Shown here one piece after another: positions 26,968 to 34,776 of a DNA stretch of 64,000 bases (positions are counted from its first letter, which is position 1; each line of letters starts with the position of its first letter). This stretch comes from Verrucomicrobiaceae bacterium (GTDB taxonomy: Bacteria; Verrucomicrobiota; Verrucomicrobiia; Verrucomicrobiales; Verrucomicrobiaceae), in assembly GCA_016795365.1 (NCBI GenBank), contig JAEUHN010000042.1, positions 62,001 through 126,000 on the forward strand. Reading direction: 5' to 3'. The position numbers and the translations under genes are program-made. The notes beneath the pieces were generated by a model that searched no databases, was not told the DNA's origin, and saw only the letters and a list, made by a program, of their open reading frames with translations.

Positions 26968-29247
26968 TCACGGAGCCGGGGTTGAACGCGTGGCCTCGAT
27001 TCGCATGAAACGGCGTGATTGCGAAGGCACACTGGCATTGTCTCGAGCTTTCAGTTCCACGCTGTTGTTCGTGATCACTGTTGTTGCCGACCAGGTTGTT
27101 AGGTCTGAGGAGGACTTGATGGCGAGTGTCATGTCGTTCGGTGGCATGGGGCCTTTCATCGCCCGTAGGGTGAGATAGGGCTGGCCGCTGATGTTCTCGA
27201 TTTGTGACTGCGGCCCGGTGCTGGTGCGGAAGGTGGTGTCGAGCCCGAGGGCGTATTCGATCCAGTCATTGATTCCGTCACCATCGGTGTCGAGCCGCTC
27301 GTTCCCGGAGCCGATCGTGACGGAGATGGTAGCAGGTTTTGAGTCAATGAAACTGCCGGAGTCGCTGGCGATGTAGGTGAAGTAGTCGGGGCCCTGGTAG
27401 CCGGTGTCCGGGAAGTAAGTCGCCACCTTCGCGGCGATCCCCACCGTGCCGTGCATCGGCTGTTGGATCACGCGCAGCTGCGGGTTGGAGCCACTCGCCG
27501 TGAGCGTGATGTTCGTGGGGGTATTCAATGGCACACTCAGCTGGCCGCTCGCCACCGTGGGCCCCACGTGAGTGCTCGGGTCGCTGCTGCTCGGGCCGTT
27601 GTGACAGTAGTAGCAACTCACTTCCATGCCGCGCTTCAGTGTGAGCGTGCCGAACTTCGTGTTCAGGGAGCGGTCCGCCTGAGCCCGCGAAAGCACCGTT
27701 CCCTTGTAGTCGCTCCCATGACACTCCCGGCACTCGTTGATGCCGATCGTGCGCGCGATGTCGGCGTGATCCACCACCCACGTCTGGCTGCCGATCGGAT
27801 GAATCCCATGCGGTCCTCCCACGGAGTTGGATGGCATGGACGCGTGGCAGACGGTGCAGTCCGCGAGCTTGCCTCGATGCCCCTGCTTGTTCCACGAGTA
27901 GAGATTGTCATCACGATGCAGGGACGGAAACTCTGCGTGGGTGGAACCATGGCACGCGCTGCACACCAGGCCGCCATGCCCTTTCGAGAAACGGAACAAC
28001 GACACGCCAGCAGCAGGCGTGTTCGCATTGGTGGCAAAGCGTTGGTTCGCCGGCACTCGAATCGTGCTGCCCGAGGCGAAAACGGACGTGAAGCGAATCT
28101 GACCTTCGTTCGCCAATGCGTCACCCGAGTGACAGGCCTGGCAGTTGGGCTCCATGAGCCAGCCCATGCGCGTCGATGCTCCGACGTCACTCATGTGGCC
28201 ATGACAGCTCTGGCATTGCATCACCAGTGAGCCATCATTCGCGTTCACCGCGCTGCCCATCGCACCCCGCAAACAACGAGTCGTCGAGCCCGGGTGGCAG
28301 AGGTAACAGGAGTTTCGGCTCAGGCTGTCGTTCATGAGCAGGCCATTCGTCGGGTTCACCACGTTCGCGTGTTTCGCATGCATCGACTGGGTTAGTGGTG
28401 GAACGCCTGCCGCCCCGCCCGTGCCGAGCGCCTCGGATGCATGGCATGCAGCGCAGAGGACCTGCTTGTTGGAGTTCACCACGCTATGATACAGGCCTTG
28501 CGATGGGTAACCCATCGACGCCAGCGCCGTCGCGTAGTTTGGGTTCGAGGCATTCTTTTCATCGTGCAGTCGCAGGATGTTCAGGCGGAAGTCACGCTTG
28601 TCGTTCGGGTCATTCACCCATCCAGCCGCAGGCATCGCTGCTGCGCCCGAGCCTGACTTGTGGCATGCTCGACAGTCCATCTCGTCGCTCACCGGCACCA
28701 CAACGTCTGCGCTCGCCAGCACCGTGTTGGTAGCATTTCTCACTGATACCCGCATCAGTGGATACGGATTGCGGCGACCGGCGTCATCCGTCGGGCAGAT
28801 CGGAATCCCCGCCGCCTCGAACCAGTTCATCCCGGCATTCCAAACCATTGTCTGTGGCGTGTTCGACGCGCCCGGCATCGACTTGCCAGCCAGCCCCTGG
28901 TCTATCGTGACCCCGGCGCCATAGAGCACCGCAGCGTAAGTGTAGAAGTTCGTCTTGTTCAGCGAGGTCGTATTGATCGAGCCGTCAGGACTCGCCAGTG
29001 CTTCATAGGTCACCGTGATACCAGCCGTCGTCGGATTGGTGATGAGATGTCCGGCTGCATCCATCACCTGCGCATTGATCGTGTTGAACGGCGGCAGGAT
29101 GGAGAAGACGCTGTAGTCATCGTCCATGCAGTGCATCCCCAGATTGTTCCAGGCAACCACTGTCCATTGACCACTGCCCGCGAAGGATGGGTTGAGGAGT
29201 GAACCCAGGACGAGACTGAGGAGCGCGAGCCAGCGAAAGTGCTTCAT
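26968..29247 (-). CDS. Secreted nine-heme multiheme cytochrome c
   Basis: This 759-residue exported protein starts at the ATG at 29247 (signal peptide MKHFRWLALLSLVLGSLLNP). An N-terminal beta region precedes a heme-rich core with nine CxxCH motifs at about residues 192, 265, 314, 345, 369, 429, 464, 506 and 545 (for example CRACH, CAACH, CYLCH, CQSCH, CQACH, CSACH). The C-terminal third is beta-rich, with a calcium-type repeat (DTDGDGINDWIEYALGLD, about 660) common in verrucomicrobial secreted proteins, and a tail distantly like the nearby InlB-repeat proteins. Many extra His residues could be distal heme ligands. It could carry electrons across the envelope or reduce an external substrate. 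fccB lies 420 bases upstream on the same strand. Confidence 0.9.
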   Translation of the reverse strand: MKHFRWLALLSLVLGSLLNPSFAGSGQWTVVAWNNLGMHCMDDDYSVFSILPPFNTINAQVMDAAGHLITNPTTAGITVTYEALASPDGSINTTSLNKTNFYTYAAVLYGAGVTIDQGLAGKSMPGASNTPQTMVWNAGMNWFEAAGIPICPTDDAGRRNPYPLMRVSVRNATNTVLASADVVVPVSDEMDCRACHKSGSGAAAMPAAGWVNDPNDKRDFRLNILRLHDEKNASNPNYATALASMGYPSQGLYHSVVNSNKQVLCAACHASEALGTGGAAGVPPLTQSMHAKHANVVNPTNGLLMNDSLSRNSCYLCHPGSTTRCLRGAMGSAVNANDGSLVMQCQSCHGHMSDVGASTRMGWLMEPNCQACHSGDALANEGQIRFTSVFASGSTIRVPANQRFATNANTPAAGVSLFRFSKGHGGLVCSACHGSTHAEFPSLHRDDNLYSWNKQGHRGKLADCTVCHASMPSNSVGGPHGIHPIGSQTWVVDHADIARTIGINECRECHGSDYKGTVLSRAQADRSLNTKFGTLTLKRGMEVSCYYCHNGPSSSDPSTHVGPTVASGQLSVPLNTPTNITLTASGSNPQLRVIQQPMHGTVGIAAKVATYFPDTGYQGPDYFTYIASDSGSFIDSKPATISVTIGSGNERLDTDGDGINDWIEYALGLDTTFRTSTGPQSQIENISGQPYLTLRAMKGPMPPNDMTLAIKSSSDLTTWSATTVITNNSVELKARDNASVPSQSRRFMRIEATRSTPAP

Positions 29248-29666
29248 GCTGGAGATTGTCCCACAGTGCCCATTTGTGCCGCACGTGAAGGATTGATAAC
29301 AAAGCCAACCCAGGGCCTTCACTGCGCAAGATAAGATCACCACCGCAATGAGTTGTTTGGTTTGTCCATTTTGTTCTGGGCCGCACTGTTCTCAGCGGAC
29401 AACGGAGAAGGTAATGAATGGAAATGCCAATGCCTCATCGAACAGCAGAACGCAAACAGCGCAACGTCAGCCGTCAAAGGGAGAAGGTGCAGAACTCATC
29501 TTCACGGGGCCAACCCTCCCAAGTCGGATCACCGGAGGATGAATAGTGCCCCTTCTCGCGTTGGCGGCTGCGTTGGCGACGGGTGCGTTGTTGCGGATGC
29601 GCGCGGCGGTCGATTCTGGTGCCGCGACCACGCACATCATCGTGCGTGATCGCGAGCGAGGGGACA
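29248..29666. other. Intergenic region upstream of the nine-heme cytochrome
   Basis: These 419 bases separate fccB from the nine-heme cytochrome gene and probably hold that gene's own promoter. Short open frames exist on both strands, but none has convincing codon use or signal features. No RNA gene or strong hairpin was seen. Confidence 0.4.
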
Positions 29667-30929
29667 CTACACGAAGGAGTCGGCGAAGATATTATTCGCC
29701 CACTGGAACATCTGCTTCATGCCGTCGGAGGTGGGCTTCGCTGCCTCGGCGAACGAGGCGTCCACGCGCTTCATGGTCTTGCTCACGGGATCGTATTGGA
29801 ACGAGGCGGTGAGCCAGGCGGCGGTGGTGGACGTGATCGGGCTGAAGCAGGCAGAACTGGTCACCGGATTCGGATCTGGTTCCTCACCATTGAAGGCGCG
29901 GATGATGGCGTCGGCGCAGACCTTGGCCTGTGAGTTGGCCATGTGGCCGGATTTGGGCTGGCCGGTGGCCTGCGAGTCGCCGAGGATGTGGATGTCGGGA
30001 TGCACGGTGGAGGCGTAGTTCAACGGGTTCACCGTGGACCAGCTTCCAGTAGCATCATTGGCGAGGCCAGCGGCAGTGACGATCCGTCCGGCGCGCTGGT
30101 TCGGGATCACGTTGAGCACGTTGGCGTTGAACGTGCCTGCGGCGGTGATGATCTTCTTGGCGGATGAATCCACTTCGTTCACGGTCGCATTCGGCACGTA
30201 GGTGAGGATGCCTTTGTAGGTCTTGGTGAAGGCGTTGCCGAAGTTGATCGGCTCGGCCTGGATGGAGGCATTCGCATCGAGCACGATGATCTTGCCGTTC
30301 TTCACCTTGCGCTTGAGGTAGTCGGCCACCGAGCATGCACGTTCATACGGCCCTGGCGGGCAGCGATACGGTGCCTTGGGGATGGTCATGACAAAGGTCT
30401 GGCCCTTAGTCATGGAGGCGAGCTGGTTCTTCAGAAGCAAGGTCTGCGGACCGGCCTTCCACGCGTGCGGTGTGAGCTGGTCGTTGTAGTTGCCTGCCGG
30501 ATTGATGAACTCGATGCCCGGTGCGAGCACGAGCTTGTCATACGCATAGGCATAGGTGGTGCCGCCGACATTGACGACGACCTCCTTTGCACTCGGATCA
30601 ACCGAGAGCGCCTCGCCCTGCACGACATTCACGCCGCGCTTAGTTTTGAGGCTGTCGAAACTGAGGTTGATGCGATCCATCGGCAGCGCGCCGGTGACGA
30701 CGAGGTTAGACAAGATGCAGGCGTAGTGGCTGGCGGCGCGGTCGATCAGGGTGACGTCGATATTGCCGCCCCAGAGCTTCAGATACTTGGCGACCGTGGC
30801 TCCGCCGAAACCGCCACCAATGACGACGACGTGAGGCGGTGTGGTGGCGGCGCTGACGGCCTTTGGGAAAGCCCAGCCTGCTGCAGCGAGCGCTGCGAAC
30901 TGAAGGAAGTCTCTGCGATTGGAGTTCAT
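29667..30929 (-). CDS. fccB: Flavoprotein subunit of flavocytochrome c sulfide dehydrogenase
   Basis: This 420-residue Tat-type exported flavoprotein (MNSNRRDFLQFAALAAAGW) matches FccB. The FAD-binding motif is VVVIGGGFGGATVAKYL, and VHPDIHILGDS is the second flavin contact. The C-terminal FCSD flavin-binding domain is present. The two redox-active cysteines have counterparts in YRCPPGPYERAC and SSACFSPI. The enzyme oxidises sulfide and passes electrons to its cytochrome c subunit, encoded 21 bases upstream as a CxxCH protein. Some homologues act on other substrates, so sulfide specificity is inferred. It appears to be the last gene of the b561-InlB-fccA-fccB unit. Confidence 0.88.
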   Translation of the reverse strand: MNSNRRDFLQFAALAAAGWAFPKAVSAATTPPHVVVIGGGFGGATVAKYLKLWGGNIDVTLIDRAASHYACILSNLVVTGALPMDRINLSFDSLKTKRGVNVVQGEALSVDPSAKEVVVNVGGTTYAYAYDKLVLAPGIEFINPAGNYNDQLTPHAWKAGPQTLLLKNQLASMTKGQTFVMTIPKAPYRCPPGPYERACSVADYLKRKVKNGKIIVLDANASIQAEPINFGNAFTKTYKGILTYVPNATVNEVDSSAKKIITAAGTFNANVLNVIPNQRAGRIVTAAGLANDATGSWSTVNPLNYASTVHPDIHILGDSQATGQPKSGHMANSQAKVCADAIIRAFNGEEPDPNPVTSSACFSPITSTTAAWLTASFQYDPVSKTMKRVDASFAEAAKPTSDGMKQMFQWANNIFADSFV

Positions 30930-30950
30930 GAGGTCAATGGACGTGAAGGG

Positions 30951-31277
30951 TTAACCATCGGAGTTCGCCCCCTTGGGCATGGTCGCGAGGTAGTTGGCGA
31001 TTTGTAGGATCTGGCCTGGTGTGAAGGCTCTTGCCTGCAGGTCCATGATGCCTTCTGGCGTCTTGCGTTTGCTCATCTCGAGCAGCTCGTTGTAGATTTC
31101 ACGGGCGCTCTTGCCTGCGATGCTCTCAAAGCCGCCCACGGCCTGTCCGTTGGTGCCGTGGCACTGGAAGCACATGGAGGCGAGGAGTTGACCAGGAGGC
31201 GGTGCCGCCCGGACGGAGGAAACCATGACCGCTGTCACAGCAATCACAGCTGACTGTATGTGTCGTTTGGTTTTCAT
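30951..31277 (-). CDS. fccA: Cytochrome c subunit of flavocytochrome c sulfide dehydrogenase
   Basis: This 108-residue class I cytochrome c starts at the ATG at 31277, giving a signal peptide (MKTKRHIQSAVIAVTAVMVSSVRA). It has one heme motif, CFQCH in LASMCFQCHGTNG. The probable axial Met is in GIMDLQARAF, followed by the typical C-terminal helix GQILQIANYLATMPKG. FccA proteins may be single- or double-heme; this is single-heme. It receives electrons from FccB and passes them to a quinone, cytochrome or oxidase. It begins 49 bases after the InlB-repeat gene. Confidence 0.85.
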   Translation of the reverse strand: MKTKRHIQSAVIAVTAVMVSSVRAAPPPGQLLASMCFQCHGTNGQAVGGFESIAGKSAREIYNELLEMSKRKTPEGIMDLQARAFTPGQILQIANYLATMPKGANSDG

Positions 31278-31326
31278 TTGGCGTTGTTGGGTTGTCTTGG
31301 TTGCGATGTGTGTGGCAAACAGGTCG

Positions 31327-33789
31327 TCAAGGGTGGGTGAGGCGGATGAACCGGCTCCCACTGGGATTGAGTATCGAGACATGCTTTTGGCCACCGCTCG
31401 TCGTGATGGGCAGCGCGGAGGTCGTCCAACCTGTCGGGCTGAGATCAGCGCTCTCCTCCAAGACCCAGCCGATGGCTGATTCCGGCCAGGCAAAACCGAT
31501 GGTGCCCGGTGTGGTGTTTGCGATGCCCACGATGGGAACGAAGTTTGCCACCAGCGCGCGGTTCGTAGCCGCGTTGAAGGAGAAGCTGTTGCTGCTGCTC
31601 ACCACGGTGCCGGCTTCGGTCCAGCCGGTGAATTGATAGCCTGCGGCGGGTGTGGCGAGCAGTGTCACCACGCCGCCGGTGGCGTATCCGCCGCCTCCGC
31701 TGACACTGCCGCCTGGCGCGAAGGATGGCGTCGTCGTGACGGTAAAGCCTGCGGCGAAGGTTGCCTGGAGCGTGCGCTGATTCAGCAGGGTGAACGTGTA
31801 GGCGGACGTGGTGCTGACGGTATTGCCACCTTCCTTCCAGTTGAGGAAGACATAGCCTGGCTTCGCTGTCGCCGTGGCGGTGACGCTACTGCCGATGATG
31901 AAGGTGCCAGCGCCTGCCACGGTGCCCATCGCGGTGGAAGAACTGGTGAGCGTGAGCTGATACGACGGCTGAAAATTTGCGACGAGCGTGCGATTCGCCT
32001 CCGCAGGAAAAGAATAGAGCGCAGACGAACTCACGATGGTGCCACCTTCGGTCCAGTTCACGAATGCGTAGCCATTTTTGGCCGTGGCGGAGAGGTTCAC
32101 CACGGCATCGAGCGCGAAGGTGCCCGCACCGCTGACACTGCCGCCATTCGCTGAGGAAGATGTGGCGGCGATGGCATAGCTAGTGGGCACATCCGCCGAG
32201 AGCGTGAGCGCGAGATCGCCCGTGCCGCTGTAGTAGCTGTTCCCGAGTCGGCGATAGTGCGCGTTGTTGCCACCCGCGCCGGTGGCGTGGCCCCAGGTGA
32301 GTGGATAGCCGTATTGTGAGGCTTCGATCTGAATCCAATAACCAACGCCTGCTGTGGCGACGAACGATGTCGGCAGCGTGACTGAGTAATCATACATCTG
32401 CACTCCGCCGACCAGTTCCGCAGCGGTTTGATTCGCGTTGCCGGTGACGGTGTATTTCTTGAGATGCGGGTTCACCAGGTCGGGGTAGAAGCCGTTGGCC
32501 GTGGAGCCGTAGATTTTGATGTTGAACTCCACCACTGGATTGGCCGCCGAGTTGTTGCCGATGTAGCCCCCGCGCCAGCGCAGATGCGAGATGCCCGTGG
32601 TGGTGGCCAGTGTGAACTTCTCAAAGCGATACTCCATGCCGTCCACGTTCCCATCCGGCGCGAGATACGAGGAGAGCAGCAGCGTGCCGGAAGTCGTCGT
32701 CGGCTGGGAAAAAACGATGCCGAGATTGCTGGCGGATGAAGTGAAGTTCGCGACGAGATCGCGGTCTCCCGTGGCGGTGAAGGTGTAGCTCGCGCTCGCA
32801 CTCACCGGCACGCCATTTTCGGTCCAGTTGACGAAATTGTAGTTCGCGGAAGGCGTCGCCTGCACGGTGACGCTGCTGCCATTCACAAAACTGCCGCCGC
32901 CATCCGTATTGCCACCTGTGAGCGGCGAGGAGGAGGTCGTGATGAGCGACCCAGTGGCGAAATTGGCCACCAACGTGCGGTTTCCCGTCACGGTGAAGGT
33001 GTAGTTCGGATTCGTGCTGACCACGATGCCGTTCTCCGTCCAGTTCACGAAGGCAAAGCCAGCGTTCGGCGTGGCGATGAGCGGTGCAGCGGCGTTTTGC
33101 GGATAGAGGCCCGCATTCGTGACCGTGCCGCTGCCGATGGGTGATTCAGTCGCCGCGATGCTGAAAGTCGGCCCATCAATGGTGACGATGCTGAACGCCG
33201 CGTCACCCGGCGCATACTGGAAATAGAAATCCGCCTGCCCGGCGATGCGCCGGAAGTGCGAGCCATTGCCTGTGCCCGCCGCGAATCCCCAATACGGCAG
33301 CCCGTTGGCAAACTCGGCCTCGATCTGCACCCAGTAGAGCTTTCCTGCCTGCGCCTGAAACACCGTTGGTAGCGTGAAGTGATAATCAAACATCTCCACG
33401 CCGCCAAACAGCCCCGCGCTCGTCTCCCCCGCTTTGTTTCCCGTGTCGTAGGCGATCAGCGTCGCAGGCGTGCCCGGGTAGCCCGGCCCCAGATGCGGCT
33501 GCGACAAGCCCGGCGTGGATTCATAGATCGACACGCGGAAGTTCACGATGTCTCCGCCCCAGTAAGCCATCTGCGGATCATAGCCGCCTCGCCAGCGAAT
33601 CTCCGTCACCGCCTGCGCCGTAGGCACGCTGAATGAGTCCCACACGAACTGATCGTTGTCCGTCCCATTCGGCTGATAGCGCGACGATGCCCGCAGCACT
33701 CCGCTGCCATCATGCGGCTGTTCAAAGACGACGCCCGCCTGTGCGACGAGCGAAGTCAGGAGCAGTAAGAATATGAGGAAGCGTTTCAT
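31327..33789 (-). CDS. Large secreted InlB-repeat protein, redox-operon member
   Basis: This 820-residue protein starts at the ATG at 33789, with a signal peptide (MKRFLIFLLLLTSLVAQA), just four bases after the b561 stop. It contains two copies of a roughly 190-residue beta domain, the first starting GVVFEQPHDGSG and the second GIVFSQPTTTSG, each with an RWRGGY motif. Five divergent InlB B-type repeats are placed two after the first copy and three after the second, each ending in a variant of NRTLVANF. The last 60 residues form the shared C-terminal module ending FIRLTHP. Such repeats are common in secreted adhesins. Its role in the redox operon is unknown; the gene spacing indicates co-expression. 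Confidence 0.82.
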   Translation of the reverse strand: MKRFLIFLLLLTSLVAQAGVVFEQPHDGSGVLRASSRYQPNGTDNDQFVWDSFSVPTAQAVTEIRWRGGYDPQMAYWGGDIVNFRVSIYESTPGLSQPHLGPGYPGTPATLIAYDTGNKAGETSAGLFGGVEMFDYHFTLPTVFQAQAGKLYWVQIEAEFANGLPYWGFAAGTGNGSHFRRIAGQADFYFQYAPGDAAFSIVTIDGPTFSIAATESPIGSGTVTNAGLYPQNAAAPLIATPNAGFAFVNWTENGIVVSTNPNYTFTVTGNRTLVANFATGSLITTSSSPLTGGNTDGGGSFVNGSSVTVQATPSANYNFVNWTENGVPVSASASYTFTATGDRDLVANFTSSASNLGIVFSQPTTTSGTLLLSSYLAPDGNVDGMEYRFEKFTLATTTGISHLRWRGGYIGNNSAANPVVEFNIKIYGSTANGFYPDLVNPHLKKYTVTGNANQTAAELVGGVQMYDYSVTLPTSFVATAGVGYWIQIEASQYGYPLTWGHATGAGGNNAHYRRLGNSYYSGTGDLALTLSADVPTSYAIAATSSSANGGSVSGAGTFALDAVVNLSATAKNGYAFVNWTEGGTIVSSSALYSFPAEANRTLVANFQPSYQLTLTSSSTAMGTVAGAGTFIIGSSVTATATAKPGYVFLNWKEGGNTVSTTSAYTFTLLNQRTLQATFAAGFTVTTTPSFAPGGSVSGGGGYATGGVVTLLATPAAGYQFTGWTEAGTVVSSSNSFSFNAATNRALVANFVPIVGIANTTPGTIGFAWPESAIGWVLEESADLSPTGWTTSALPITTSGGQKHVSILNPSGSRFIRLTHP

Positions 33790-33793
33790 GATC

Positions 33794-34510
33794 TCAGTCG
33801 TCATCGTGCTTGCGACCCTGCTTGCCTTTGTCGCCCTCGTTTTCGCCAAGCTGCAAAGTCACTCCGATGCCCGGCAGTATGACTGTGGCCGTGCTGGCGT
33901 TGTGTGCGGCAAACAGCGCCGCGATCCACACACCGGCCACGATGGCGATCACCACGCCCCAGACCGCGTGACTGGATGAGATGGCATCCTCCGCCTTGCC
34001 CGACTTTTTCCCCGTGACCATGGCGAGCGAGATATTCTCCCGATGCCGAATCGTGTGCCAAGCCAGCCCGGCCAGATGCATAACGATGACCATCAGCAAG
34101 CCCCAGGCAAAAACTTCATGCAATTCTTCGAGCGCTTCACCACCGGTGCCGATGCCCGAGATGAACAAGGCGGGCACCAGCAGAAACATCAGCACTGCCG
34201 CCACCGCCGAGCCAGGATTGTTCCCCGCATACAGCTTCGTCTTCGATACCAACGCGCTGATCAGGTAGCCGATGACTTCACGCGGATGCACCGGAAAGCT
34301 GGCGAACCGCGAGTAGCGCGAGCCCACGATTCCCATCACCACGCGCATGCCCAGCAAGAACAACGCGACGATGCCAAACAGCATGTGCAGCTGAAACAAC
34401 GGCGCATGATCATCGACCAGGAAGCCGATGGCGATGGCCGCACTGAGCGAGCCGGCAAAGGCCCAGTGAAAGAGGCGGGCAGGGATGTCCCAGACGAGAA
34501 TTCGATTCAT
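33794..34510 (-). CDS. Cytochrome b561-type membrane protein
   Basis: This 238-residue protein starts at the ATG at 34510 (MNRILVWDIPARLFHWAFAG), which matches the conserved N-terminal V-W-D-x2-R-x2-H-W signature of the bacterial b561/Ni-Fe-hydrogenase b subunit family. Four to five membrane helices carry candidate heme His ligands in RLFHWAF, FQLHMLFG, LEELHEVFAW and VIVMHLAGLAWH. The C-terminus has an extra helix and a charged tail (NEGDKGKQGRKHDDD). The family transfers electrons between quinones and periplasmic partners. It is the first gene of the likely b561-InlB-fccA-fccB operon, so it may exchange electrons with FccA/FccB; the direction is unknown. Confidence 0.85.
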   Translation of the reverse strand: MNRILVWDIPARLFHWAFAGSLSAAIAIGFLVDDHAPLFQLHMLFGIVALFLLGMRVVMGIVGSRYSRFASFPVHPREVIGYLISALVSKTKLYAGNNPGSAVAAVLMFLLVPALFISGIGTGGEALEELHEVFAWGLLMVIVMHLAGLAWHTIRHRENISLAMVTGKKSGKAEDAISSSHAVWGVVIAIVAGVWIAALFAAHNASTATVILPGIGVTLQLGENEGDKGKQGRKHDDD

Positions 34511-34776
34511 GATGTGTGGGTGCTGGCGGTTTTCACCACTGCCTTGCTGTCGCGAGCTGGTGGCATCATGGATACGTGTATCCTCCCACCCATGCGTGAT
34601 GTAGCACATGATGGTTTGGCCATGCAGCCAATCTGCGCGTAGCCGAGCGCAAGATTGAGCCGCCGCCGATGAGTCCCTCTACACAACATCGGCAGCGGAG
34701 TCAGGCCGCTGATGGCCGGTATGTTATCTCGATCCATATCGCGAAGCGCCAAGGCATGAGCAGAAGTGACGAGGCA
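34511..34776. other. Promoter region of the redox operon
   Basis: These 266 bases separate the RND pump gene from the b561 gene. GGATAC-GT-GTATCC at 34570-34583 has perfect 6-base half-sites and lies about 60 bases upstream of b561, a possible operator. No coding region is credible. Confidence 0.35.

Noticed and set aside
26953-26969. Hairpin GAGGGC/GCCCTC between thyA and the multiheme gene
   Set aside because: It overlaps the cytochrome stop codon and lacks a T-tract, so it is a weak terminator at best.
29512-29527. 16-base sequence CCAACCCTCCCAAGTC also present near 43764-43780
   Set aside because: One shared 16-mer is expected about once by chance in a GC-rich 64-kb window, and the flanks differ.
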